A DNA stretch of 64,000 nt. Origin: JAMQPK01 sp963746535. Lineage in GTDB: Bacteria; Acidobacteriota; Vicinamibacteria; Vicinamibacterales; JAMQPK01. The stretch's first letter is position 1, and the number at the start of each line of letters is the position of its first letter. This document shows positions 35,221 through 43,766 of this stretch, one piece after another. The notes below the pieces were generated by a model. That model was given only the letters and a program-made list of their open reading frames with translations, did no database searches and was not told the DNA's origin. The stretch is taken from NCBI GenBank assembly GCA_963746535.1, contig CAVVBP010000011.1:806001-870000 (forward strand), read 5' to 3'. The position numbers and the translations under genes were made by a program.

Positions 35221-35260
35221 CTCTTCTCGGCCTCTCAGGGCCGCTCTTAAAGAGACGGGA
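35221..35260 (-). promoter_or_regulatory. PyrR-binding RNA hairpin in the pyr leader
   Basis: The transcript reads UUUAAGAGC, then GGCCCUGAGAGGCC, then GAGAAG. This fits the known PyrR anti-antiterminator pattern, with UUUAA, a stem, a CNGAGAGG-type loop and a GAGAAG flank. It lies about 70 bases before pyrR and just after the -10 box at 35263-35268. No clear terminator hairpin is seen behind it, so control might act on translation. Confidence 0.6.
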
Positions 35261-35262
35261 TG

Positions 35263-35268
35263 AGTATA
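35263..35268 (-). promoter_or_regulatory. -10 box TATACT of the pyrRBC operon
   Basis: On the minus strand TATACT lies about 110 bases upstream of pyrR, directly before the PyrR-type hairpin. The -35 region would fall in the adjacent AGAATCT repeat and is weak (GTTTTT). Confidence 0.45.
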
Positions 35269-35277
35269 CCGTGGATC

Positions 35278-35350
35278 TGGAATCTAAAAACTAGAATCTG
35301 AAATCTTCTCGGAGATCTCGCCGAAGATACTGGATTCTAGTTTCTAGACT
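35278..35350. repeat. AGAATCT-word palindrome upstream of pyrR
   Basis: AATCTAAAAACTAGAATCTG and a mirrored end GATTCTAGTTTCTAGACTC flank a GATCTTCTCGGAGATCTC-like centre. The word is the same as at 31371-31445. The TAG of the phosphodiesterase gene (35337-35339) lies within it. Confidence 0.75.
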
Positions 35351-37115
35351 CAGCGTCATAGAACGGAATGAAAGTAATCGGCCGCAGTTCCGTGAAGCGT
35401 TGCGTGAAGATATCGGTGCGCGCAAAGCCGTCGAGATCGCGCGCGATCGGCAGGCCGAAGTAATACAGCACCGTGGGCGCGAGATCGACGACCGACGCGC
35501 GGGGAAAATTTCCTTTCGCCACGTTGCGGCCGAACGCAATGACGAACCCGTCGGGCGCGCGCTCGTGGCTGCCGCTCAAATCCCGATCGCCAACGAGCCG
35601 CTCGAGCAGGCGCTTGCCCAGGCTGAGCGGCTCCATGCCGAACCCCGACACGACGAGCAGCAAATCCTCGGGACCGAGCGACGCCATCGCGCGGCCAACG
35701 ATGCCGTCGAGATAGGTGTAGTACTGCTCGAGCACGCGTCCGTACCGCAGCCGCTCGTCGTCAGACACGTCGCCGAACGCGCGCGGGACGGCGTAGCGGA
35801 GGTAGTAGTGCCCGACGGCATCGATGCCTGGATAGCGCACCGCCGTGAACTGCACCGGACGAAGCCCGCTGAACACCTGCGCGATCTGTTCGGACCCGGC
35901 GTCGGCGGCGAGCGCGACGGCGGGCACGCCTTGCCCCTCGCGAGCCTCGGTTCCCGAGCCCAGACCTGACGCAAACGCCACCGCCGCCTGTTCAGGAGCG
36001 GCCTGCAGGCGCGCCAGACGCGCCGATTCCACGACATCGGGTGGATACGCGAGGGGCGGCTCACCGATGGACGCCAGCACCGACGTCGGATCGCGATGCA
36101 GGAACTCGTCGGTAATCAGATATCCGTTGACGCCATGCGCGGGATACGTGAGCGGCCAGTCGATGACGCCCGCGCTCACGCCATACCGGCTCAACAGTTC
36201 CCAGATCGGCCTCGCCCGCACGGCATCGGACGCGCGCTCTTGTTCCTCGATCAAGCCGAGGCGCAGCAGCGCCTGCGCGAAGCAGAAGTCAGGCAGGAGG
36301 TCCAGCGGCTGGGCCGATCCCGGCACCACGTAGCGCGCCGCCGAATACACGCTCGACTTGTACGGCAGTTTGCCTGTGGCCACCGCGGTCCACACCGGCG
36401 CGGGCTGTGTGGGCCGCAACGTCGCCAGGTGCATCACCGCGCCGCTGTCGAGCAGGCGGCCGAAATTCGGGAACCGGCCCCCCGCGGCATTCGGGGCAAT
36501 GAAGTCGAGCGAGGCGCCGTCGAGCAGAATCATCTGCACGCGCGCGCTCGACTGCGCCGGCGCCAGCTGCGGCGCCACGGGCGTGCGCGGCGGCGGAAGG
36601 GACTCGCCCGCCCCCCGGAAATACAGCGGCCCCGCGATCGACACCCCCAGCGTCAGCCCGAACACCGCCGCCAGGACGCCACGGCTGTACTCAAATCGCC
36701 GCTGCAGCAGCGACAGGCCCGCGCACATCGCGGCACACAATGTGAGGACGACCGCGCCGTCCGTCATGCGTGACGCCGCGTCGGGGCCAAGGACCGGCCG
36801 GAAGCCGTACAGATTCAGCCAGGTGACGAGGGTGCTCATCGACACCGCGATCGTGCCGAACGCCGCGAGCAGGCGAAGGCTGACCCATCCCGGCGAACGC
36901 ACTTCCACGGCCAGCAACTGGCGCAGCACGATGAGGCCGTAAAAGAACGCCGTCGCGTGCACGCCGTAGAAGGCCAGCCACGTCAGCACCAGGCGCGCGA
37001 CCGCCATCGAGTTGAGCTGAACCGTCGGGTTCAGCTGCAGCACCAGGAGCGCGACATAGGCGCCCACGAGCGCGCCTGCCAGCATCGAGTTCGTGAGCAT
37101 GCGAAGGTACTGCAT
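35337..37115 (-). CDS. Membrane-anchored type I phosphodiesterase / alkaline phosphatase-fold protein
   Basis: A 592-residue protein. Residues about 1-165 hold four or five membrane helices (ALVGAYVALLVLQLNP, VLTWLAFYGVHATAFFYGL, VSMSTLVTWLNLYGF and others). Residues about 185-590 form an extracytoplasmic alkaline phosphatase-superfamily domain. The start VQMILLDGASLDFI carries the first aspartate; TQPAPVWTAVATGKLPYKSS carries a Thr in the nucleophile region. YPGIDAVGHYYLRY and VVSGFGMEPLS hold later metal-ligand candidates. It may act on a phospho-glycan or lipid. It is upstream of, and in the same direction as, the pyr operon. Confidence 0.75.
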   Translation of the reverse strand: MQYLRMLTNSMLAGALVGAYVALLVLQLNPTVQLNSMAVARLVLTWLAFYGVHATAFFYGLIVLRQLLAVEVRSPGWVSLRLLAAFGTIAVSMSTLVTWLNLYGFRPVLGPDAASRMTDGAVVLTLCAAMCAGLSLLQRRFEYSRGVLAAVFGLTLGVSIAGPLYFRGAGESLPPPRTPVAPQLAPAQSSARVQMILLDGASLDFIAPNAAGGRFPNFGRLLDSGAVMHLATLRPTQPAPVWTAVATGKLPYKSSVYSAARYVVPGSAQPLDLLPDFCFAQALLRLGLIEEQERASDAVRARPIWELLSRYGVSAGVIDWPLTYPAHGVNGYLITDEFLHRDPTSVLASIGEPPLAYPPDVVESARLARLQAAPEQAAVAFASGLGSGTEAREGQGVPAVALAADAGSEQIAQVFSGLRPVQFTAVRYPGIDAVGHYYLRYAVPRAFGDVSDDERLRYGRVLEQYYTYLDGIVGRAMASLGPEDLLLVVSGFGMEPLSLGKRLLERLVGDRDLSGSHERAPDGFVIAFGRNVAKGNFPRASVVDLAPTVLYYFGLPIARDLDGFARTDIFTQRFTELRPITFIPFYDAESRN

Positions 37116-37148
37116 GTGGAGGGGACATCATACCTGCCATGGCCGCGA

Positions 37149-37154
37149 TATACT
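37149..37154 (+). promoter_or_regulatory. -10 box TATACT directly before pyrK
   Basis: TATACT ends seven bases before GTG 37162, so the transcript should start at the start codon. No ribosome site is present in the gap. No convincing -35 is seen. Confidence 0.45.
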
Positions 37155-37161
37155 TTTCAAC

Positions 37162-38010
37162 GTGCCGCAGGACGTCGTCGCCGAGGTCATCTCGAACATC
37201 CACCTTTCTTCCGATTACAACGTGCTGGCGCTCGCGGCGCCCGATATCGCCGGGCACGCGCTGCCCGGCCAATTCGTGATGGTGAAGGCGGGCGAACGTC
37301 TCGAGCCGCTCCTGCGGCGCCCCTTTTCGGTGTTCGAGGTGCTCACCGAAAACGGCCGCATCGTGGGGTTGTCGCTCATCAGCAAGCGCATCGGCCCGTC
37401 CACGAGGCTCTTGTTCGACGCGAAGCCCGGCGATCGCATTCAGTGCCTGGGACCGCTGGGGCGGCCGTTCGTTCCCGTTGCCGCGCCCGATGAAGCGTGG
37501 CTCGTGGCCGGCGGCGTCGGCCTCGCGCCGTTTGCGACGCTCGCAGAGACCCTGCGTGCGCGAAACATCCGGACGAAGCTCTACTACGGCGCGCGCCGGG
37601 CCGCGGAATTGTTCTACCTCGACACGTTCGAAAAGCTGGGCGTCGAGCTCGTGCTCACGACGGAAGACGGCAGCCGTGGCGACCCCGGCCTCAACCCCGG
37701 CAGCCGCGAATGGGTGGCCGATCGCGGCCGCGTAACCGTGCCGCTCGAGCGCGACCTGAACGCGTCTCGCGACAACGCCGGCCTCATGATTTACGCCTGC
37801 GGCCCCGAGCGCATGCTCGCGGCGGTGGCCAAGCTCGCCGCTGTGCATGGACGGCCGTCGCAGGTGTCGGTCGAGCGCGTGATGGGCTGTGGACTCGGCG
37901 GCTGTTACAGCTGCGTGATTCCCGTCAGGACGCCGGAGGGGAAATCGCACCTCGTCCGATCGTGCCTCGCCGGCCCGGTGTTCCGCGGCAGCGATATCGT
38001 GTGGCAATGA
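37162..38010 (+). CDS. pyrK: Dihydroorotate dehydrogenase electron transfer subunit
   Basis: A 282-residue FAD and 2Fe-2S protein that passes electrons from PyrD to NAD. GTG 37162 begins PQDVVAEVISNIHLSSDYNV. LEPLLRRPFSVFEVL holds the RPxS flavin motif, and AWLVAGGVGLAPFATLAETL the nucleotide site. Four cysteines for the Fe-S cluster are in VMGCGLGGCYSCVIPV and HLVRSCLAGPVF. A longer frame upstream has no ribosome site and would cross the TATACT box. It lies 13 bases before pyrD, forming pyrK-pyrD-pyrF. Confidence 0.94.
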   Translation: MPQDVVAEVISNIHLSSDYNVLALAAPDIAGHALPGQFVMVKAGERLEPLLRRPFSVFEVLTENGRIVGLSLISKRIGPSTRLLFDAKPGDRIQCLGPLGRPFVPVAAPDEAWLVAGGVGLAPFATLAETLRARNIRTKLYYGARRAAELFYLDTFEKLGVELVLTTEDGSRGDPGLNPGSREWVADRGRVTVPLERDLNASRDNAGLMIYACGPERMLAAVAKLAAVHGRPSQVSVERVMGCGLGGCYSCVIPVRTPEGKSHLVRSCLAGPVFRGSDIVWQ

Positions 38011-38023
38011 AACGCGACGAACC

Positions 38024-38962
38024 ATGGACCTGTCAGTTCGAATCGGCTCGCTGACGCTCAGGAATCCGCTGATTGCGGCGAGCGGCTGCTTCGGGTACGG
38101 CACCGAGTACGCCGAGATGATCGACCTCTCGTCGCTCGGCGGCGTTGCCGTCAAGGGGCTGTTCCTCGCCGAACGCGAAGGTCATCCTCCCCCGCGCATC
38201 GTCGAGACGCCCGCCGGCATGCTGAACGCGATCGGCCTCCAGGGCATCGGCGTGCATCGCTTCATCGCCGAGAAGATGCCCGAGCTGCGGGCGCGTGGCG
38301 CCGTCGTCTTCGTCAACATCTGCGGCACGACGCTGCAGGAATACGTCGAGCTGGCGCGCATCCTGTCCGACGTCGAAGGTGTGGCCGCCCTCGAGTTGAA
38401 CATCTCGTGCCCGAACATCAAGGAAGGCGGCATCACGTTCGGATGCAGCCTGCACGGCACCGCCGATGTCGTCGGGGCAGTCCGCGCGGCGACGAGGCTG
38501 CCCGTCATCCCGAAGCTCACGCCAAACGTCACCGACATCAGCTCCATCGCCAAAGCCGCCGAAGAGGCGGGCGCCGACGCTGTGTCGCTCGTGAACACGT
38601 TCCTTGCGATGGCGATCGACGTCGAAACGCGCAGGCCGAAGCTGTCGAACATCGTCGGCGGCCTCAGCGGTCCGGCCATCAGACCGATCGCCGTGCGGAT
38701 GGTCTACGAGTGCCGTCAGAAGATTCGCATTCCCATCATCGGCATGGGCGGCATCGCGAGCGCGTCGGACGCGCTCGAATTCATCATCGCGGGCGCGTCT
38801 GCCGTACAGGTCGGTACCGCGAACTTCGCCGATCCGTTCATCTGGCCGAAACTGCTCGATGGCTTCCACGAGTACGGCGAACGACAGGGCGTGAAAACGA
38901 TTTCGGAATTGATCGGCACCATCGACACCAGCGCGCGCGAGAAGGAATGGATCAGCTCCTAG
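38024..38962 (+). CDS. pyrD: Dihydroorotate dehydrogenase, class 1B catalytic subunit
   Basis: A 312-residue FMN enzyme that oxidises dihydroorotate to orotate. It opens DLSVRIGSLTLRNPLIAASG. The active-site base is the cysteine in LELNISCPNIKEGG, typical of class 1. FMN contacts are in VKGLFLAE, LPVIPKLTPNVTD and IIGMGGIASASDALEFIIAG. The adjacent pyrK marks it as the NAD-dependent 1B form rather than the quinone-linked class 2. It overlaps pyrF by 16 bases. Confidence 0.96.
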   Translation: MDLSVRIGSLTLRNPLIAASGCFGYGTEYAEMIDLSSLGGVAVKGLFLAEREGHPPPRIVETPAGMLNAIGLQGIGVHRFIAEKMPELRARGAVVFVNICGTTLQEYVELARILSDVEGVAALELNISCPNIKEGGITFGCSLHGTADVVGAVRAATRLPVIPKLTPNVTDISSIAKAAEEAGADAVSLVNTFLAMAIDVETRRPKLSNIVGGLSGPAIRPIAVRMVYECRQKIRIPIIGMGGIASASDALEFIIAGASAVQVGTANFADPFIWPKLLDGFHEYGERQGVKTISELIGTIDTSAREKEWISS

Positions 38963-39645
38963 TCGCCCTCGACGTCGACAACGCCGTTCACGCCACCGAG
39001 CTCGCGCTCCGCCTGCGGGGAAAGATAGGCGGCATCAAGATCGGCAGCACCCTCTTCACTGCCGAGGGGCCGGCGCTCGTCCGGCGCCTTGTCGAGCAGG
39101 GCCACCGGGTGTTTCTCGACTTGAAGTTCCACGACATCCCGCATCAGGTCGGCGGAGCCGTGGCAGCCGCCACGAAGCTCGGCGTCTGGATGATGACCGT
39201 CCATGCATCGGGAGGCTCCGCAATGCTGCGCGCCGCAAAACGCGCGGCGGTCGAGGCCGCATCGGCCGCGAACAGACCGGCGCCGATTATCGTCGCCGTC
39301 ACCGCCCTGACGAGCCTCGATGACGAGGCGCTCGTGGAGATCGGGATTAGCCGGCCGATGGATCGCCAGGTCGAAGCGCTTACCGCCCTCGCGCTGAGCG
39401 CGGGCCTGGACGGCGTCGTCGCATCGCCGCGCGAGATCGAGACGCTGCGCGCGCGTTTTCCCGGGCTGACGATTGTGACCCCTGGCATCCGCGCCTCTTC
39501 GGCCCCCGCCGACGACCAGGCGCGCACGCTGAGCGCCCGGGAAGCGCTGGCCGCAGGCGCCAGCTATCTCGTGGTAGGCCGTCCGATTGTCGCGGCAGCC
39601 GATCCACGAAGCGCCGCAGAAGAAATCGCCGCCACGTGCGCCTGA
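38947..39645 (+). CDS. pyrF: Orotidine 5'-phosphate decarboxylase
   Basis: A 232-residue TIM-barrel enzyme, last step to UMP. ATG 38947, inside the end of pyrD, opens DQLLVALDVDNAVHATELAL. The catalytic Lys-Asp array is in GHRVFLDLKFHDIPHQVG. MMTVHASGGSAMLRAA and TIVTPGIRASSAPADDQARTL follow, and YLVVGRPIVAAADP binds phosphate. The stop overlaps the start of the glutaredoxin-like gene. Confidence 0.96.
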   Translation: MDQLLVALDVDNAVHATELALRLRGKIGGIKIGSTLFTAEGPALVRRLVEQGHRVFLDLKFHDIPHQVGGAVAAATKLGVWMMTVHASGGSAMLRAAKRAAVEAASAANRPAPIIVAVTALTSLDDEALVEIGISRPMDRQVEALTALALSAGLDGVVASPREIETLRARFPGLTIVTPGIRASSAPADDQARTLSAREALAAGASYLVVGRPIVAAADPRSAAEEIAATCA

Positions 39646-39887
39646 CGATCTACGGCAAGCCCGGCTGCCATCTGTGCGACGAGATGAAGGCCCTCGTCCA
39701 TCGGACGATCGCGGGCCGGCCGAATGTCGTGCTCGACGAGATCGACATCTCCAGCGATCGAGACCTCCTCGAGCGATACGGCCTCGAAATTCCCGTGCTG
39801 ACGATCGACGGCAGAAAGGCGGCGAAATACAGGGTGTCGGAAGAGGGATTGAGACGAATGATCGAGGGGAAACCGGAAGGTTCGTAA
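39636..39887 (+). CDS. Glutaredoxin-like protein
   Basis: An 83-residue thioredoxin-fold protein starting at GTG 39636, overlapping the pyrF stop. RLTIYGKPGCHLCDEMKAL carries the CxxC redox motif, and EIPVLTIDGRKAAKYRV the cis-proline loop. It belongs with the short glutaredoxin-like (DUF836) proteins. It may be translated with pyrF; a link to pyrimidine synthesis is not evident. The end EGS and the TAA lie in the GGTTCGTAA repeat. Confidence 0.85.
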   Translation: MRLTIYGKPGCHLCDEMKALVHRTIAGRPNVVLDEIDISSDRDLLERYGLEIPVLTIDGRKAAKYRVSEEGLRRMIEGKPEGS

Positions 39888-40003
39888 AGTTCGTCGGTTC
39901 GTAAGGTTCGTAGGTTCGCGCCCACGAACCGACCGAACCCGACGAACCTTTACGAACCTCACGAACCTCACGAACTCCACGAACTTTACGAACCCAACGA
40001 ACC
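39880..40003. repeat. GGTTCGTAA-word palindrome between convergent genes
   Basis: The left side has five GGTTCG/GTTCGT units. The right side has about nine CGAACC/CGAACT units. They can pair into a long hairpin with many registers. It includes the TAA of the glutaredoxin-like gene and ends eight bases before the pal stop. A two-way terminator role is likely. Confidence 0.85.
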
Positions 40004-40010
40004 GCGTGGG

Positions 40011-40577
40011 TTATTTCGCCGTAACGATATGGAATCCCCGGCGGTTCCGCTGCCAGCAGGCCTCGTTCTCCTCGGTGCAGACAGGCTGTTCCTTGCCCTT
40101 GCTCACCGTCACGACGCGATCGGCCCCAATCCCCAGGCTGACGAGATACTGCTTCACCGCGGCCGCCCGGCGCTCGCCGAGCGCGAGGTTGTATTCCGAC
40201 GTGCCTCGCGTGTCGGCATGGCCCTCAACCGTGATGCGCACCGACGTCCATCGCTTCAGATAGTCGGCGTTTCTTGCTGACGCCGATCGGCCATCGTCAC
40301 GCAGCGTCGCGCTGTCGTAGTCGAAGAGCACATCGCCCAACGGCTTCTCGGCGTTGATCTGCTCGACGGTCTTCTGGGCGAAGATCTGATCTTCGGTCAG
40401 CGGTGGCGGCGCCGGTGGTGGTGGAGGTGCCGGCTTCGGTGGCGGTGGCGGCGGCGGCGCGGGTGCCGCCGGTGGCGGTGCCGGTGGAGGAGCCGGGGGC
40501 GGCACAGGCCGCTTGCAGGCAGCCGCCGTCAATCCCAGGATGGCGCAGAGCGCGCCTACCAGCAGGAAACGTCGCAT
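40011..40577 (-). CDS. pal: Peptidoglycan-associated OmpA-family lipoprotein (Pal)
   Basis: A 188-residue lipoprotein. The signal peptide ends in the lipobox LTAAAC (Cys about 21). Residues about 22-60 are a long proline tract (PPPAPPPAPPPAAPAP), unusually Pro-rich for Pal. From residue about 65 comes the OmpA C-terminal domain with VLFDYDSATLRDDG, VRITVEGHADTRGTSEYNLA and GERRAAAVKQYLVSLGI, which binds diaminopimelate in peptidoglycan. It ends RRGFHIVTAK. No tol genes are adjacent. Its ATG has GAGGAG six bases upstream and a promoter further up. Confidence 0.92.
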   Translation of the reverse strand: MRRFLLVGALCAILGLTAAACKRPVPPPAPPPAPPPAAPAPPPPPPPKPAPPPPPAPPPLTEDQIFAQKTVEQINAEKPLGDVLFDYDSATLRDDGRSASARNADYLKRWTSVRITVEGHADTRGTSEYNLALGERRAAAVKQYLVSLGIGADRVVTVSKGKEQPVCTEENEACWQRNRRGFHIVTAK

Positions 40578-40626
40578 GAGAATCTCCTCGGTTGAATTGT
40601 GCAGTGAGCGGATGATTTGCGAACAG

Positions 40627-40656
40627 AGAGTACCAAGGCGGTGTACGGAGTGTCAA
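40627..40656 (-). promoter_or_regulatory. Promoter for pal
   Basis: On the minus strand TTGACA (40656-40651) and TACTCT (40632-40627) are 18 bases apart, followed by a leader of about 43 bases with GAGGAG before ATG 40577. Confidence 0.6.
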
Positions 40657-40686
40657 TTATCTCAGGCATTTCGGGGAGCCTCCGGA

Positions 40687-40692
40687 TAGAAT
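40687..40692 (+). promoter_or_regulatory. -10 box TAGAAT before the methyltransferase gene
   Basis: TAGAAT ends nine bases before ATG 40702, again leaving almost no leader. No ribosome site is seen in the gap. Confidence 0.35.
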
Positions 40693-40701
40693 GCGGCGCC
40701 G

Positions 40702-41448
40702 ATGGACGCGCTCCTCGACCGCACATTCCATGCGGAACAACGGCACTTCTGGTTTATCGGCTTCAGGCGCTTTGTCAACACTCTCCTGAAGGGGGCGACC
40801 GAGGGAATCTCCCGTCCACGGGTGCTCGACGCCGGATGCGGTACGGGCGCCAACCTCGCGCTGCTGGAAAGCTACGGGGTACCGTTCGGCGTGGAACTGC
40901 TGTGGAGGGGGCTGCAGTTCGGCCACGCGCGCGGGCGCACTCGCCTGACACAAGGCAGCGTCACGCGGCTCCCCTACCCGGATGCCTCCATGGACGTCGT
41001 CGCGTCGTTCGATGTGCTCTACTGCCTTCAGGACGCCGACGAGCAGGCCGCGATTGCCGAGATGTTCCGGGTTTTGCGCCCCGGCGGGGCGATCGTCGTC
41101 AACGTGGCGGCGCTGGCCATGCTCAAAGGCGATCACTCGACGCTTAGCGGCGAAGTCAGGCGGTACACCACGCGCGAGTTGAGAGAGAAGCTGGAGCGAG
41201 CGGGATTCCGCATCGTCCGGATGACCTACACGAACGCATCGCTCTTCCCGATTACGGCGCTCGTTCGCGCCCTGCAGAGGCTGCGCGGCGTGAAGCCCGA
41301 AGCGGAAAACACCGGCGATTTCTACATGCCGCCCGAGCCCGTGAACGCGCTGTTGTCCCGAGCGCTGATTCTCGAGTCGAAGTTGATAGCGGCCGGTATC
41401 GATATGCCCTTCGGAAGCTCGGTGCTGTGCCTGGCGAGAAAGCCTTGA
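40702..41448 (+). CDS. SAM-dependent methyltransferase, class I
   Basis: A 248-residue enzyme. An N-terminal FHAEQRHFWFIGFRRFV segment is typical of acidobacterial and sugar/lipid methylases of this type. VLDAGCGTGANLALLESYG is the SAM motif I, and SVTRLPYPDASMDVVASFDV is motif II/III; the post-motif FRVLRPGGAIVVNVAAL follows. The family (Methyltransf_11) does not reveal the substrate. It is convergent with the GT-C glycosyltransferase at 41465, 16 bases away. Intact. Confidence 0.82.
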   Translation: MDALLDRTFHAEQRHFWFIGFRRFVNTLLKGATEGISRPRVLDAGCGTGANLALLESYGVPFGVELLWRGLQFGHARGRTRLTQGSVTRLPYPDASMDVVASFDVLYCLQDADEQAAIAEMFRVLRPGGAIVVNVAALAMLKGDHSTLSGEVRRYTTRELREKLERAGFRIVRMTYTNASLFPITALVRALQRLRGVKPEAENTGDFYMPPEPVNALLSRALILESKLIAAGIDMPFGSSVLCLARKP

Positions 41449-41464
41449 GAAGACGTGAACTCTT

Positions 41465-43726
41465 CTACTCCACCTTCATGTCGAAGATACGCAGGCCGAG
41501 CGTGCGCCGATCGGGACTGCCCGATCGCTGGTTCGGCACGAACGTCTGATCGGTCTCGATGGCGATCAGGCCGTCCGATGCGGCAAGGGCCGCAGCCGGG
41601 ACGCTCACCCGCAGGCTGAAATCCGCTCCCGGTTCGGCGGTCGCCAACACCTGATTGCCGGCACGAATCGTCACATGCGGCGCGGTGTCGAAATATCTCA
41701 GCGGCGACTCGCCCGACAGCGTCAGCGTGACATCGCGCCCGCCGGAGTTCACGAAAGTCTCGGCACGGCCGGTCGTCCACCACCAGCGGCGCTGCATTTG
41801 ATCGCTGTACTCCATCTCGTTCCATCCGGCGTAGCGGAGAAAGAACATCGCCTGCGGTGGGGCGACCATCAGTTGCGTCAGACGCACGCGTTCGGGGCGG
41901 CCATCTGCCCCCTTGTATGCGGCGACGAGGCGGCTGAAGCTCGTACCGGCGGCGAGGACACCCGAGTCGAGCGTCACGCGTTTGAGGAAACGGGCCCCCG
42001 CCTCCAATTCCCATTCGCCGATCCCGCGATCGTCGATGGTCACCGACACACGCGCGGGTTTGCTGCCGGCTGGTTCGAAGCTTTCCGCGCCGAGGACGAG
42101 CAGAACCGTTTCCTGCCGGTTTCTCACGTGCGCCACGCCTTCGCTTCGGCCCTGGCGCTCGGAAAAGGTGAGCGTCTCTGGCGTGAGATGCCATCCGGTT
42201 TCCGCAAACCAGCCCGGAGGCGACTCCATGCGCACGAGATCGACGACGTCGGGACGCACGCCGCTGATGAATGACTCGCGCGGAAACGCCCACGTGTAAT
42301 GCGCATGCCGCTTGATGCTGAGCGGATCGACCAGCTCCAGGTCGCCTCGCGCCGGATCGGCGAGATACCACACCGGCGCCGTCCCGCCGCCGAGCCAGTA
42401 GGCCGCGAGCTCGCGCGATTCGTTCATGACCGGCGACGGCAGAATCCTGGTCTCACCGAAATCGCGGGTTTCAAGGAGGCGCGCAAATCGCTGATGAGCG
42501 CCGATGACGCCGGGCTGGCTCGACAAGAGCGTCTTGAGGTCGTCCGCGGCGACATACGCCGGGGCCGGGTTCTCCGAATACGCGCGCGCCGCCGGTAACG
42601 TCGTGGCCAGCGACACCACGACGATCGCCGCGCTGCCAAGCGTCGCGATGATCGTGCCGCCCGCCGAGAGGCCTTTGACCGCAAGGTACGCGACCGGCAC
42701 CACGAGCGGGAGCGCGTATCGGGTATACGACTCTTGAACGACGAGGTGAAAGATCGCGTACGGCACGAACGCCACCATGACGAGCGTCGCGGCTTTCGGC
42801 GCCCGCCACGCAAGATAGACGAAGCCGGCGAATCCGATGAGGATCACGAGCCAGCCGAGCGGCGGCAGCGCCCATGGTTCGACCAGCGCGGCCACCATGC
42901 CGAGCGCCATGCGCCGCGCGGTCGGGTTGCTGAGGAAAATATCGAGGCCGGTGAACTGCTCGGCCGTTTGACCGGCAAAGGCTGCGCGATAGCGGATGAA
43001 GCCGCCGCTCGCGACGATCATCGGCACCGCCCAGGCCAGCACGCCGATCGAGAACGTCATCGCGCTGCCGAGAACCGCACCCGCCGCGCCGCGGCCGGCG
43101 CGATCGACCAGGACGAACGCGAGCAACGGCACCGTCAACCAGACCGTTTGCGCGCGGACGCCGATGGCGATCCCGGCGATGAGCGCGCCGGCGACGATGA
43201 GGCGGCCCGATGCCGCGATGGCCTGCGGACCGCCGTCGGAATTCAGCCGGCGCTCGACGAATGCCCCGGTCAGACACGCCTGCGACGCGAGCGCGAACGC
43301 GAGCCCTGTGGCATCGCTGAGGGGCCGCAGCGCCGTGAACCAGAACACCGGCGAGGCGATCGCGACGATGGTCGCGAGCGCGGCGCGCCGTTCACGGTCG
43401 GCGGCGGGCGCGGCGCGATCGAGCGCTTCGAGGTTGCGGAAGAGCGCCAGCAGCAGAAACACCGACAGGGCGCCGGACAACGCGCTCCACCACGACAACG
43501 CACCCGCATCGGATGGCCAGACGGCATGCGACAGCTTGCCGAGCGCGATGAACACGGGATAGCCCGGGGGATGCGGCTGATGCTTCGACGGATCGAAATC
43601 GCGCACGCCGAGCGCGAAGTTCATCGAGTCGAGATCTTCGAGCGCGGGAGGCAGAGACGTGAGATGCGCGACGAGAAAGACCACCGCGAGCGCGGACGCC
43701 CAGATCGCTGTTCGAGAGGTTCGCAT
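41465..43726 (-). CDS. Polyprenyl-linked sugar glycosyltransferase, GT-C membrane type
   Basis: A 753-residue protein. Residues about 1-400 hold 10-12 membrane helices. The first outside loop has ALEDLDSMNFALGVRDFDPS and HQPHPPGYPVFI, the acidic/HPPG pattern of GT-C enzymes that use dolichol- or undecaprenyl-linked sugars. Residues about 420-750 form a beta-rich periplasmic part without a recognised motif (for example VSVTIDDRGIGEWELEAG and VRLTQLMVAPPQAMFFLRY). It may transfer sugars to an envelope glycan or protein. The family is known for many divergent members, so the acceptor is unknown. Confidence 0.7.
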   Translation of the reverse strand: MRTSRTAIWASALAVVFLVAHLTSLPPALEDLDSMNFALGVRDFDPSKHQPHPPGYPVFIALGKLSHAVWPSDAGALSWWSALSGALSVFLLLALFRNLEALDRAAPAADRERRAALATIVAIASPVFWFTALRPLSDATGLAFALASQACLTGAFVERRLNSDGGPQAIAASGRLIVAGALIAGIAIGVRAQTVWLTVPLLAFVLVDRAGRGAAGAVLGSAMTFSIGVLAWAVPMIVASGGFIRYRAAFAGQTAEQFTGLDIFLSNPTARRMALGMVAALVEPWALPPLGWLVILIGFAGFVYLAWRAPKAATLVMVAFVPYAIFHLVVQESYTRYALPLVVPVAYLAVKGLSAGGTIIATLGSAAIVVVSLATTLPAARAYSENPAPAYVAADDLKTLLSSQPGVIGAHQRFARLLETRDFGETRILPSPVMNESRELAAYWLGGGTAPVWYLADPARGDLELVDPLSIKRHAHYTWAFPRESFISGVRPDVVDLVRMESPPGWFAETGWHLTPETLTFSERQGRSEGVAHVRNRQETVLLVLGAESFEPAGSKPARVSVTIDDRGIGEWELEAGARFLKRVTLDSGVLAAGTSFSRLVAAYKGADGRPERVRLTQLMVAPPQAMFFLRYAGWNEMEYSDQMQRRWWWTTGRAETFVNSGGRDVTLTLSGESPLRYFDTAPHVTIRAGNQVLATAEPGADFSLRVSVPAAALAASDGLIAIETDQTFVPNQRSGSPDRRTLGLRIFDMKVE

Positions 43727-43766
43727 AGTCGGGCCTGCCGCGCGGAGCGCTATCGGCGAAGGCGGG

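Noticed and set aside
13446..40003. Tandem words (13446-13490, 39880-40003) as CRISPR arrays
   Set aside because: Units are 7-12 bases without unique spacers of constant length, and no cas gene is near.
41465..43726. Assigning the GT-C protein to a named O-mannosyltransferase
   Set aside because: Only the general acidic and HPPG pattern is visible; the acceptor cannot be told.
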